DNA from: Gnetum montanum
Lineage: Eukaryota > Streptophyta > Gnetopsida > Gnetales > Gnetaceae
Reading direction: 5' to 3'
Assembly: GCA_015680685.1 (NCBI GenBank)
Contig: MNCI01030241.1
Span: 42,497 to 106,496, forward strand
Length of the DNA: 64,000 nt
The position numbers and the translations under genes are program-made. Numbering within the stretch: position 1 is the stretch's first letter; the number at the start of each line of letters is the position of its first letter. Shown in pieces: positions 37,490 through 47,996 of this stretch. Under the pieces are notes generated by a model that was not told the DNA's origin, made no database searches, and saw nothing but the letters and a program-made list of their open reading frames with translations.

Positions 37490-38620
37490 AAATATCAACT
37501 AGGGGAAGTTAGAGCCTCTCAAATTAAAACCATTGCCCACCGGTATGGAGTATACATTTCTCAAGAATGGAAAATCGATAATCATTAATGCTAAGCTTAC
37601 TCCTCAACAAAAAGAGAAACTACTGCAGATGATAAACAAATGGCCAAAAGCCTTTTCTTGGTCATATTTGAAATCAACTAGAATAGATCCTAGGATATTC
37701 CAACATAGAATCTACATTGACCCCTCTATGAAGCCACAACGACAACCGCAAAGACGACTGAACCCAAAGCTTAAGCAAGTAGTTAAAGAAGAAATCGAAC
37801 AACTTTTGAAGGCCAAGTTCATCTACCCCATTACTGATAGTGAATGGGTTAGTCCATTAGTCATTGTGCCTAAAATATGGTAAATGGAGGGTGTGTATAA
37901 ACTTTAGGCTATTAAACATGGCAACATTTAAAGACCATTTCCCATTGTCATTCGTTGACAAAGTCTTAGATACCATTGCAGGGAATTGCTATTATAGTTT
38001 TTTGGATGGTTACAGTGAGTACAATCAAATTCAAATAGCACTAGAAGACCAAGCCAAAACTATATTCACAAGTCCTTAGGGGACATTTGCATATAGGCAA
38101 ATGTCGTTTGGCTTGTGTAATGCCCCAACAACATTTCAACATTTGGTTCTAAGTATATTTTAGCAGCAAATAGGGAATGATGTGGAGATTTTTATGGATG
38201 ATTTCTCCACTCACGAAGTAGACTTTGAACAAACATTGGACTGATTAGAGTGAGTACTAAAACGATGTGTTGAAACCAACCTAAGGCTCAATTGGTAGAA
38301 AATCCATTAAATGGTCCAAGAGGACATTGTATTAGGGCATAAAATTTCACAAACATGGATAGAAATATATCCTAAAAAAATTAAAGTCATCCAAGGAATC
38401 ACATGTCAACCTGAAATTGTAAAAGATATTCGATCATTCCTTGGACATATTGGCTAGTATAGACACTTCACCAAGAACTCTTCGAAGATTGCAAAACCGT
38501 TGGTAGAATTAACGAAAAATGACATATACTTTGAGTGGACCAAGGAATGTGAGTTAGCTTTCCAAACCTTGAAGCAGAAGCTTGTAGAAACACCCATTCT
38601 ACAAGCTCCTGACTAATCCA
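37490..38620 (+). pseudogene. Element C reverse transcriptase (degenerate)
   Basis: An open segment from 37533 (FLKNGKSIIINAKL, STRIDPRIFQHRIYIDPSMK, SEWVSPLVIVPK) shifts frame near 37880. It continues as GKWRVCINFRLLNMATFKDH, YYSFLDGYSEYNQIQ, MSFGLCNAPTTFQ and the active-site FMDDFS (FMDD 38191-38202). In-frame stops fall at SSP*GTF (Trp in copy D) and IF*QQ (Gln in copy D). The catalytic aspartates survive. Confidence 0.9.
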
Positions 38621-38941
38621 AACCATTCCATATAATGATTGACGCGTCCAACTTTTCTTTAGGAGCCATACTTAAACAATTAGATGACCAAAAACATCCC
38701 TGCTACAATAGAAAAAGAATTAATGGACATGGTGTTTGCACTAGAGAAATTTAAGCACTATGTATTAGGCTATAAGGTATCTGTACACACAAATCATAGT
38801 GCAACTCGGTTCCTTATAAACAAACCAATGATGAGCCCTCGCATTATACGATGGTTTGTAATCTTGCAAGAGTTTGATATCACAATAATAGATTGTAAAG
38901 GCACCAAGAATATTTTTGCCGATCATTTATCTCGATTGTGA
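38620..38941 (+). pseudogene. Element C RNase H (internally deleted)
   Basis: Begins FHIMIDASNFSLGAILKQL with the first catalytic Asp in IDASN. Compared with D it has lost about 50 bases after QKHP, removing the ISTSIT...LNYTT strand and shifting frame. It resumes as KELMDMVFALEKFKHYVLGY, HTNHSATRFLINK and ends GTKNIFADHLSRL. It would remove the RNA template strand in replication. Confidence 0.85.
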
Positions 38942-39039
38942 TGGGACAACAAAGAGGATGAATACCCAATTTCTAATTACTTCCCTGATGAACTTCTCTT
39001 TGTAGGTGTAATAAACAATCAATCACCCACATATAAATT

Positions 39040-40270
39040 GGTATAGTAGTGTTCTTACTTATCTTCTCACACAAGAAACACCACAAGGGTTGAACATTAA
39101 AAAGAAACACCAGTTTCTCCACTGAGCCAAAAATTTCATGGAAATCAACCAACACCTTTATAAGATGTGTTCCAATGGCTTGGTCCAATGGTGTGTTCCT
39201 GACGCAAATCAATTACGAGTTCTCCAAGATGGTCATGAGGGCCCTTGTGGGATTCATTATGCTAGGAGACGAACGACCATTAAAAACTTACTTGCAGGAT
39301 CTTATTGGTCCACATTATTTTGGGATGCCCGTTATTTTTTCCAATCTTGTGAGCGCTACTAACATGATGGGGGAATGACTGCTAGAATGGAGGGTCCACA
39401 ACAATGGATTCAACCCTCAGAACCCTTCAACATATGGGATATCAATTTTATGAGGCATATTACACCGATGTCCAATGGAAAAGCATACATTGTCATTGCT
39501 ATTGACTATTTTACAAAGTGGGTAGAGGTAGCCACTGTTACTGATTGTACATCATCTATCGCTGCATGATTTGTTCAACAACAAATCATAAATAGTTTTT
39601 TCATGCCTTGTGCACTTATTTTTGATAATGGTATACATTTTACAAGTGTGACTTTTCGGAAGTTAATGCAACGCTTAGGATTTGAGCATAAACTAACTAC
39701 ACCATATCATCCTCAAGTGAATGGTCAAGTTGAAGTCACCAATAGGGAAATCACAAAAATCTTGACATGAACTATTAACAAATATAGGTGAGATTGAAGC
39801 ACCAAATTGAATGATGCTCTTTGTACCTACCGCTCCACATGGAAACTCCCTATAGGCTACTCTCCCTATGAGTTAGTGTATGACAAACTTCCAACACTTC
39901 CTATCCAAGATGAGCTTCGTACACTATCTATAGCATGTGAGCTTAACCTTGACCTCAATCTAGCACAAAAAGAATGGTTAATGAATCTTAACTTGCTAGA
40001 TGAAAACCAATTAGCTGCCCTGTCATCCAATGAACTACACAAGGCCTTTAACAAACAACATCATCACCTAAGAATTAGAAAATTCAAATACCAACCAAGA
40101 GATAAGTTTTTATATTGGAATCCTGCACATGTTCCACAATGAACTAAATTTCAAATGCTATGGGAAGGACATTATATCATTCATGAGACTTTTTCTTCAA
40201 GGGCCATGAGGATCTATAAACCTAGAAGCCCGGATAAAAAATTATTGGTCAACATCCAGTAAACCAAACC
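39040..40270 (+). pseudogene. Element C integrase (degenerate)
   Basis: Zinc-binding part: MEINQHLYKMCSNGLVQWCV, GHEGPCGIHYARRR and CERY (last Cys-x2-Cys decayed). Core: WDINFMRHITPMSNGKAY with Asn at the first catalytic position, then LIFDNGIHF with Asp, and GQVEVTNREITK with the Glu. C-terminal part: SPYELVYDKLPTLPIQDELR, FNKQHHHLRIRKFKYQPRD and FQMLWEGHYIIHET, a GPY/F-like module. No chromodomain follows. Stops interrupt the core at 39570 and after 39770. Confidence 0.87.
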
Positions 40271-42300
40271 TTTCCATGAGCCTAAAATGGCTAGTACTAA
40301 CACTACCTCTGTTGATGGATAGCCCTACTCATTATTTCGGATCTCCTCTTTCCAACCTATTTGTGGGGGAGATGGCCACCAATGCTAACTCTTTCAAGCC
40401 CTTAGTTTCCTTCATCTTTTTTTTTACACATTTTTGTTTTATACATTTTTCATCTTTACTTGTTTTTTTTATACCATTGTTAATATTTTTACTATTTCTT
40501 TATTTGTTACATTTTGTTTAATATATTTTCACACTCGTCACATAATAAGTGCTCATGATGGTGGGTTGGATTATAATGGTGTTGATTGCTAATGTTTGGT
40601 TTTTACCTTTGACTTTCTATGTTGATGCTAAGATATGGTTTCTCTTAATAAAATAGGCAATGAGTCCACATCATCCATTCATTCATTCAACTCTATGGTC
40701 TCCCTTTGTTTTGGAAATGTAATGTCCCTTTTTCTAAGCAAACCTATTAATGAATTTGTGGCTTAATATTCTTCAAGCCAAAGTAGGATTCAAATGGATT
40801 AAAAAGGGTGTGACTTCAAGGGGATTCAACACATTTGTGCTAGCCATTCTCTGGGATACTTGGATGTTTTTCATAAATTTTCTGCCATTCCACTATCAAC
40901 TAATATCAGGAAGTTACACGAATCAAATAAGTCTTTGCATGGTATGGTTCCCACTATAAAAAAAACACACACTTGTGGGAATTCAAAGCACACCCCTTAG
41001 ACAAAATAAAGGAACGTGGGCTACAAAAACTGGTTATGGCACTGAAAAGACATGTTACCCATGCCTAAAGTGTTTCCTCTAACTAAGGCCCTTTTTCACT
41101 TCCTACTTCTCTAATCTTTTTGGAATGGTAGTTGCTCTGTGGAAGCATTCTTGTTACTTCAGGAGGATGGGTTGGTTAAGTGTCTTGATGCGAGGTCACT
41201 GGATGTGGTTAGTTTTAATCTAGATTTGGGCTGAATTTTATCAAGTCACCTTAACCACACACTACACTAGGGACTCTACACAACCTTGATTTCAGGAGTC
41301 CATTCCATTCTCTCTTCTCTTTCTGTATTCCTTATCATATTCCACCTCATTGCTAGTTTTATGATTATTCTATATCTTAGTCGACACATTGTTATTCTTT
41401 GGTAAATTCTTGTGGGTGAGTTCTTAACTATTGTTTCCATATGTCATTCCTAGAGCCTATGAACTCTTTGGTTTGTGGGTTTGTCAGGGCATAAAGGGCA
41501 TGAACCTGCTTTGGGAAGGACCCACTGGCATTCCTTTTTGGTGCAATTATTAAGTTCTTTCCCTTTAACATTTCTTACAATCAACTATTTCTCTCTTCAC
41601 CCCATCTATGACATCCATTTTTCTCTGCCCTTCTATGCATTTTTATTGGCTTTACCATTGTTATTTCTTTAATCTTCCTTGTTCTTTCATTTTCCATCTT
41701 ATTACTAATGAAGGTTCACTCTTAATCATGGGGGCTTGCTGCAAATCTTTCCTTTCCATTAGTTATCTCACCCTTACACCTTGGGTAGTTATTAGTTACA
41801 AACCTCTAACCTAGTATTTACCATACCCACAACCTAGCCAATGTGCTTCATATCGAGGTAAGGTATCAATTACATTATATCTTATCCATCATTGCTAATG
41901 TGTAATTGTGTTGTGTGTTCAGATGGAGATCACATGAACAATGGACTGGGATAGGAGAGAGCACTCAAGATGGACTGGAGCAAGAACATTTACACAAGGA
42001 ACAAGATTGGTCATGTGGCCATGGATTAACAACAGTGTTCACATTTTTGACATCAGCAACAATGTGCCTTATTTTCTTTTCTCTCTCTCTCTCTTTTCAA
42101 GCTATCAAATGAGGGTCTGGATGTCATCTATGTACAGTGCTCACCACAATGGTCATGAACACCAATGCTGTAATACATTTGTCAATCCGTTCACCAAGCA
42201 CTTTGAGTTTGTCATCACATGTCACCGTCAGTTGTCATTTAGTCAACAATCCCATACCTTCCCAATATGTTGTAAGGAACTCAAGGATGAGTTTTCATTT
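40270..42300 (+). other. 3' non-coding region of element C
   Basis: Aligns in part with the 3' regions of A and B: GGGAGATGGCCACC near 40368, GGAAGGACCCACTGG near 41515, and the last 100 bases with the ORF3-distal end of B (AATCCCATACCTTCCCA). No counterpart of the TATA box, palindrome array or ORF3 is present, so C either lost or never had that module. A CT microsatellite is at 42080-42100. Confidence 0.65.
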
Positions 42301-42313
42301 AGTCGTGGGGGTA
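42301..42313 (+). promoter_or_regulatory. Polypurine tract of element C
   Basis: AGTCGTGGGGGTA directly precedes the 3' LTR start TGATGAG. It is the expected primer site for plus-strand DNA synthesis, with a purine-rich core. Confidence 0.7.
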
Positions 42314-43171
42314 TGATGAGTCCCAATATCGGATATGCAATATCAGAGATGCCAAAGTGATATCATACATGCAATGTTGGAACCTGTCTTATTGCTTATA
42401 ATTAAGAGATAAGGGCACTTGGTTTTGGTATTAGTTTTTAGTCCCTTAGCCAAACTCTTGCAGTTTTTCCTTTCCAAAGTTAGAATTATTTTTGAGTGCC
42501 TATAGTAGGATTCATAAAGTGAATAGATCTTTATTCAAGCATTGTATACCTAAGCACACCTTGTGTTCGAAAATAAAGACCAACTTTGTGATAAACCTTG
42601 CAACATTCATAATAGCTTAGTTATTGCATTTAATGTTATTTACTATCATTTAATGCTCTCATTAGTTAATCAATGTTATTTCAATTGAATTGTTAATTAT
42701 CAATGAATTAGTACACTCAGCATGACCACTTCGAGCATACGTGGAACACTTGATAACCTAGTAACGACTAGTGTTTGGTAATCCCAGTATTGTTACACTA
42801 GTTCAGGATGTGTCTAGAGAGTGGGAACAAATGCTGGTGTTAGGACTAGTTATAGAATAGTTAATTAGTTAAATCAAATTAGTTACTAAATTATTTCATT
42901 TCTCAATTTTAAGCACCAAGAACATAAAACATAAAAATCATATACCTTNGTCAATTTTAAGCACCAAGAACATAAAACATAAAAATCATATACCTTGAGT
43001 TTACTTAACCATACAATTGTGCCTTACAAGTAAGCTTGGGAAGACAATGATCACATAACTCATCCTTGTTTTGTGTAAGCACATAAGCACTTAATCCTTG
43101 GAGTTCAACTGGATCACACATGAACGCTCGTATTCATATGATTGGGTGTAGGGGTACCTCGCCACTCATCA
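42314..43171 (+). repeat. 3' LTR of element C (contains an assembly duplication)
   Basis: Starts TGATGAGTCCC and ends CACTCATCA. It matches the 5' LTR, but its GATATC array is shorter and the TATA box has become TATAATTA near 42397. An N at 42949 separates two identical 46-base copies (42903-42948 and 42951-42996) that occur once in the 5' LTR. This is most simply an unmerged contig overlap. Confidence 0.92.
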
Positions 43172-43510
43172 CTATTTATGGCATTATTTCTTCTTTTAGC
43201 TTGAACATTTCCTCTAGTCATCATTCAATCTCAACATGTTATGCAAGTCATCAAGCCCTTTATCAGTAATTCAAACTTATTTATTTCAAGTATCTATTAT
43301 CAAGGTCTTTCAATGTAGAAACTCAAAGGTCTCCTACAAGTTTTCTTTGACCTAACATTAATATCAAGAAAGAAACACTTAGTTCTTCATTCTAGATGCT
43401 AAAGCACACACAAACTTCATTAAAATTCAATCATCCAAATTTAAGATATCAACAAAAATAAAAAAAAATTTACAAATCCTAAAAGAATGAAAGAGAAGTT
43501 TTTAACATTA
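43172..43510 (+). other. Segment between element C and the copia relic
   Basis: Begins with the CTATT target duplication. It has no reading frame of note. It may be leader or LTR remnant of the copia relic that follows, but neither LTR ends nor a tRNA-Met-type primer site were found. Confidence 0.35.
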
Positions 43511-46500
43511 GTAATAGAGCTGGTCACCATGACCTATAATAAGAAAATAGCCAAATGTCTTATTATCTTCAATGAGACCTAAATTTCATTCTTTGGAAAG
43601 AAATGGTGAAATAACTTTTGATAGTTAATGAAGTATGGGATGCATCAAAATTGCAAAAGCCTCTATTAAAGTTATACCAAAGAGGAAAAATAAAGACATA
43701 GAAGATCCTCTAATTCAAGAACTCCTAGTAAAAGAAAAGTAGAAGAAAAAAATTCATATGCAAGAATGATAATTATTTTCAATATATTAGAAAAATAGCT
43801 AGAAGATTAAGCTCATTAAAAACTATTAAATAAGTGTGGTAAATACTATGTTCAAATTATCTAAGCAACAATGAAAATCAACATACAAAAAAACTATTGT
43901 ACATAATTTAATTTGACAAATTAGAAATCAAAAAATATGAAGACATGGAAGATTTTTTCACAAATATGTACCTCAACATCAAGAACATTGATGAATTTGG
44001 ATGTGACTTTACTCAACATCAAAAAGTATAGAAAATTATGGCAACTCTTTAAAATGATCCTAGATACCAAAATATGTTGATGAATTTTCTACAAAACAAA
44101 GAATTTAAGCAACTCACTATGGATGATCTAGTTGCTCAAATCAAAACACTTGAATGTTTGAGAACTAACAAAAATGATAAAGAGAAAGTCTTCACACCTA
44201 GCAGAGGAAGAGGAATATTCAATAGAGAAAGAGAAAGATTTAATAGAAATTATTCTCAAGACCAAAGTAACACAAATAAGATAGAGATTTCATAAAGAGA
44301 TAATGAAGGCAAAGGCTTCATAAGAAGAAGATGGAACTCACATGAATAAAGAAATGCTCAAATCCCTCTATATAAACTTTGTAATAAAAGACACCACACC
44401 ATAGAAGTATGTTGGTACAATAGTGGACTTGATGCTCTTCAACTACAAGACAAAGATGGAGTAATGCCATAAAATTAAGAAGATCACCAAGGTAAGATCA
44501 AAGCCCTTAATTCTTACAAAATAATGAAGCAAAATTCTTAGATTATAGCTAGTAGATGCTCAAATCACATGACACCATACAAGTTTCACCTTCTTCAATA
44601 TAAACTAAGAAAATTTGATAACATAAAAATAGGCGATGGTAACAACCTTAACATAGGAGGAGTTAAAAATTGCATTATCAAATTACCTGACAACAAGGTT
44701 ATAGCCATCACTAATGCCTTCTATGTACCAAATCTCTTAAATCTTCTTATCTCAGTAGAACAAATGGCCAAGAAAGAGATCGAAATCAACTTCAAAGATT
44801 ATTAGTGCATTCTTAAAAAGTAAAACAAAGAAAAAATATTACAATGAAAACCTACAACAATAGAATCAATTGCATTGAATATAGTCACCTTGATTTGAAA
44901 GAAAACCTTATCCAAAATAATAACCAAATCATTATTAGGTTACTATTTTAGAAAAAGAAACACGCAAAGACCCATATCAAGGCATTTTCAAGCATCCAAT
45001 AACAATTGAAGAAGAAGCCAAATTTTGGCACAAAAGATTGGGACATACCTCTTACAATAAACTAGAAAAAAAATGATAAAGTTAAAGAAGACCATAGGAG
45101 TTCAAATGAAAGATATTGCCAAAGAAGAATATGAAATATGCATTCAAGGAAAGAAAACTAACAATCCTTACACAACAACTATGTAAAGAAAAAAAATCCA
45201 TCTTGATCTTCTCTACATGGATTTCATTGGACCTATGCATATCACCTCAATAAGAGAGCCAATTATACATGTCATGGTAGATGATTTCTCAAGATATACT
45301 TGGGCTTACAACATGAAGATCAAGGTTGAGAAAACAAATAAATTCAAAGACTTCTATAGTATCATGAAAAATACTATGGGCTTATCGATCAAAGCCATCA
45401 GATCATATATATATATAGGGGGAGAATTCATTAATTAAGAATTCAAAGATTTCTATACACATTAGGGCATTTTTCCTTGAATCAAATGTGGATATAGTTC
45501 ACAATCAAATGGCATTGTCGAAAGAAACAATACAACCTTGCAAGACATGATGAGATGTCTTCTTAAAAGTGTTCAAATCTATGATAATTGTTGAAGCATG
45601 GTCATGAATGTAGCAACCTACATTACCAATAGAATAATTAGCAACAATAACAAAGACAAGTTCACCTACAAACCTTCTACCTAAAACTTCTAAATATTAA
45701 ATACATAAGAACATTTGGGTGTCACTGTTATGTCAAAACTCTAAAGAAATTCGCAAATAAATTAGATAGCAAAAGAAAAAAAATGCATTTTCTAAGATAT
45801 GATACCAAGACAAGTGGATGGATACACTTGCTATGATCCCATAGAGAAAAAATGACATTCATCTAGAAATGTGAATTTCATGGAAAATAAATTTGGCATG
45901 AAATATTTTCAGAATTCAAATGAAAGAATAGAAGTATAAAACAATCCCAATCTATGGGTATAAAGAAATCATCCTCAAGAACAAATGTTAAACAATAAAT
46001 TTGAAAGAAAAACAACTAGATCTAAAGCAATCAACAACATAGCCCACTCAACTCTCTCTCTAGAACCAAAGAATGTAGAAGACTTGAGAACAAAAACATG
46101 GAAAGAAGCTATGGACAAAGCATACAAAGCTATCATAAAAAACAAAACATGGGAATTAGTGGGTAGACCAAAAGAAAAAAAAGGTAATTAATTGTAAATG
46201 GTTGTACAAGACTAAATTTAATAAAAAAGGAGAAGTCATCAAACATAAAGCAAGACTAATTGCAAGGGGGTTCAAACAAAAGAAGCACATAGACTATGAA
46301 GATATTTTTGATCTAGTAGCTAAATTCAAAACTATCAAACACATTCTCTCAATTATTGCCCATAACAAACTCAAAAACTCAAATTATATTTGATGGATGT
46401 AGACTCAACTTTCCTAAATGGCAATATCAATAAAGAAGTGTATGTTTATCAACCAAAAGAATACACCATCAAAGGTAAGGAAGAAAAAATCTATGAATTA

Positions 46501-46655
46501 AAGAAAGTCCTATATGTTCTAAAACAAGCTCCAAGAGCTTGGTTTTACAAAACCAATGACCATCTTCTAAAGAATATTCATCTTGTACATTTGAACCAAC
46601 ACCATACTATAAACATGATAACATGGACTTCATAATAATCTGTCTATATTAAAAT
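43510..46655 (+). pseudogene. Ty1/copia gag-pol relic, truncated at the RT active site
   Basis: Domain order is protease-integrase-RT, as in copia. Gag: IDEFGCDFTQ, MLMNFLQNKEFKQLTMDDLV (44074) and an Arg-rich tail RGRGIFNRERERFNR. Protease: SNHMTPYKFH-type text and NAFYVPNLLNLLISVEQM (44569-44805). Pre-integrase: FWHKRLGHTSYNKLE (about 45025-45070). Integrase: MDFIGPMH, VDDFSRYTWAY, and IRSYIYIGGEF, where the usual DNGGEF has lost its Asp. RT: TWKEAMDKAYKAIIKNKTWE, HKARLIARGFKQKKHIDYED, DVDSTFLNGNINKEVYV, LKQAPRAWF. The text fails at MDFIIICLY, exactly where YVDD should follow, and RNase H and the 3' LTR are absent. Many stops. Confidence 0.88.
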
Positions 46656-47996
46656 GTTATTTTAGTTTCAATTTCAACTTACCTAAGATAGGGTTAGGTA
46701 GCATTACTAACCTAGACAACTAATTCTATCCCTTAATATACTCTTGTAACCCTTGATGGAAGAGAATTTTGATTTTTATTATGATTTTGGTTTTAGCCAA
46801 TTACTTTAATTTTGTATAGTAATTTTTTTATTCACTTGGCTTACGGTTGTCATGTATTCCTAGTTATCTTGGTGCCTTTATCCCAACATAGGATAATCTA
46901 TTACGGTAAGAAAAGAACTTGACAATGATTCACCATGAACAGTAGTCAAATTCATCCCATCCAATTGGACTAGCTATCTAACATCATAATCTCTGAACAG
47001 ATGTTTTTACCTATCTAAACATACCTCTTGGGATCGATGATATGACTTGTAAACCAAACCACATGTTCTAACCTCAATTACTCCTAATTCAGTTACTCCT
47101 AATTCCCTACAAACAGTAGTTTCAAAATTGAATGCAAAACATTTAAGATAATTGTAGTTTCAAACAATAGATTGAGCACTGTATACCAAATTAATAAGCA
47201 TTCCTGCTGAACTAAAAAAAAAAAGAGAAATTAAAAGATGCAACTTAAAATTCACATATTTTCAGTATCTCACCAAAGAAACACATCATATCAAACAAGA
47301 ATTTGTAGATAACTGATACTTTTACACACGAATGTTCATGAATGAATTTCAATTCTTTCCTGACAGACTTCTTTTTACACGGCTACAATGATTGAAAATT
47401 AATTAAAAAATGATTTACCAAGAAAAAATTGATCTAGAAAAGATTTTAGTTGTTGAAGAAAGTTCCATTTGCCAAAGTGAAAATGAAACAAAATAAGTTG
47501 AAATTTGCTTTTCACAACCGACAAAGCAAACAAGTGGACAAATCCGAGAATTGGACATGAACAACAGTGTCATAACACTAAAGACAATAAGAAACAAATC
47601 AACAAATGCTTGGTTAATGAATGCTGGAAAAAAAAAATGTAGGTGTTGCAAAGTTGACAAGAATACTATTGCAGTAATTCATTTAACTAAGAAAAACACT
47701 TTCCAGTTGTTTGAATTTAACAAATTATTATATTTTTTTATGATTTGATTGACTAAATTAAAACTTTTGAGTACATCCAGAAACTCCTTGGCATCTTTAA
47801 CATAGGATATTTCTGAAATATAAATATGCTTGGATAAAGCATATCATATGAGCATATATTTTCAGGAAAATTTTGATTTTTAGATACAATGGAGACAAAA
47901 ACGACATTTGGGTACATTTAAAGAAATCCCAGCAGATAATGTTACTGCCAGGGATCTAAAACTGGATATTACAATGTCATTTTTCCAAAGTCATTT
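46656..47996. other. Non-coding stretch between copia relic and plant gene
   Basis: Mixed AT-rich sequence. At about 46858-46885 the words ATCTTGGTGCCTTTATCCCA match, in reverse complement, the tail of the SINE-like repeat at 50600-50650. No open frame with coding character was found. Confidence 0.45.

Larger units (their letters stand above)
33239..43171 (+). mobile_element. Element C: complete-span Athila-like Ty3/gypsy element (degenerate)
   Basis: Both LTRs (33239-34084 and 42314-43171), primer site, gag, protease, RT, RNase H, integrase, 3' region and polypurine tract are present in order. The insertion is framed by the exact 5-bp duplication CTATT (33234-33238 and 43172-43176). It lacks the ORF3 module of element B: its 3' region is about 2 kb against 5.4 kb. 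About 40 differences counted by eye over some 490 aligned LTR bases, four fifths of them transitions, indicate an old insertion. Confidence 0.95.

Noticed and set aside
40080-40270. A chromodomain at the end of the integrase of element C
   Set aside because: Only a GPY/F-like module is readable; no aromatic-cage pattern follows, in line with a non-chromoviral element.
41941-42360. Plus-strand frame of 139 codons at the end of element C
   Set aside because: It runs from the non-coding 3' region into the LTR and has no counterpart in B at the matching place.
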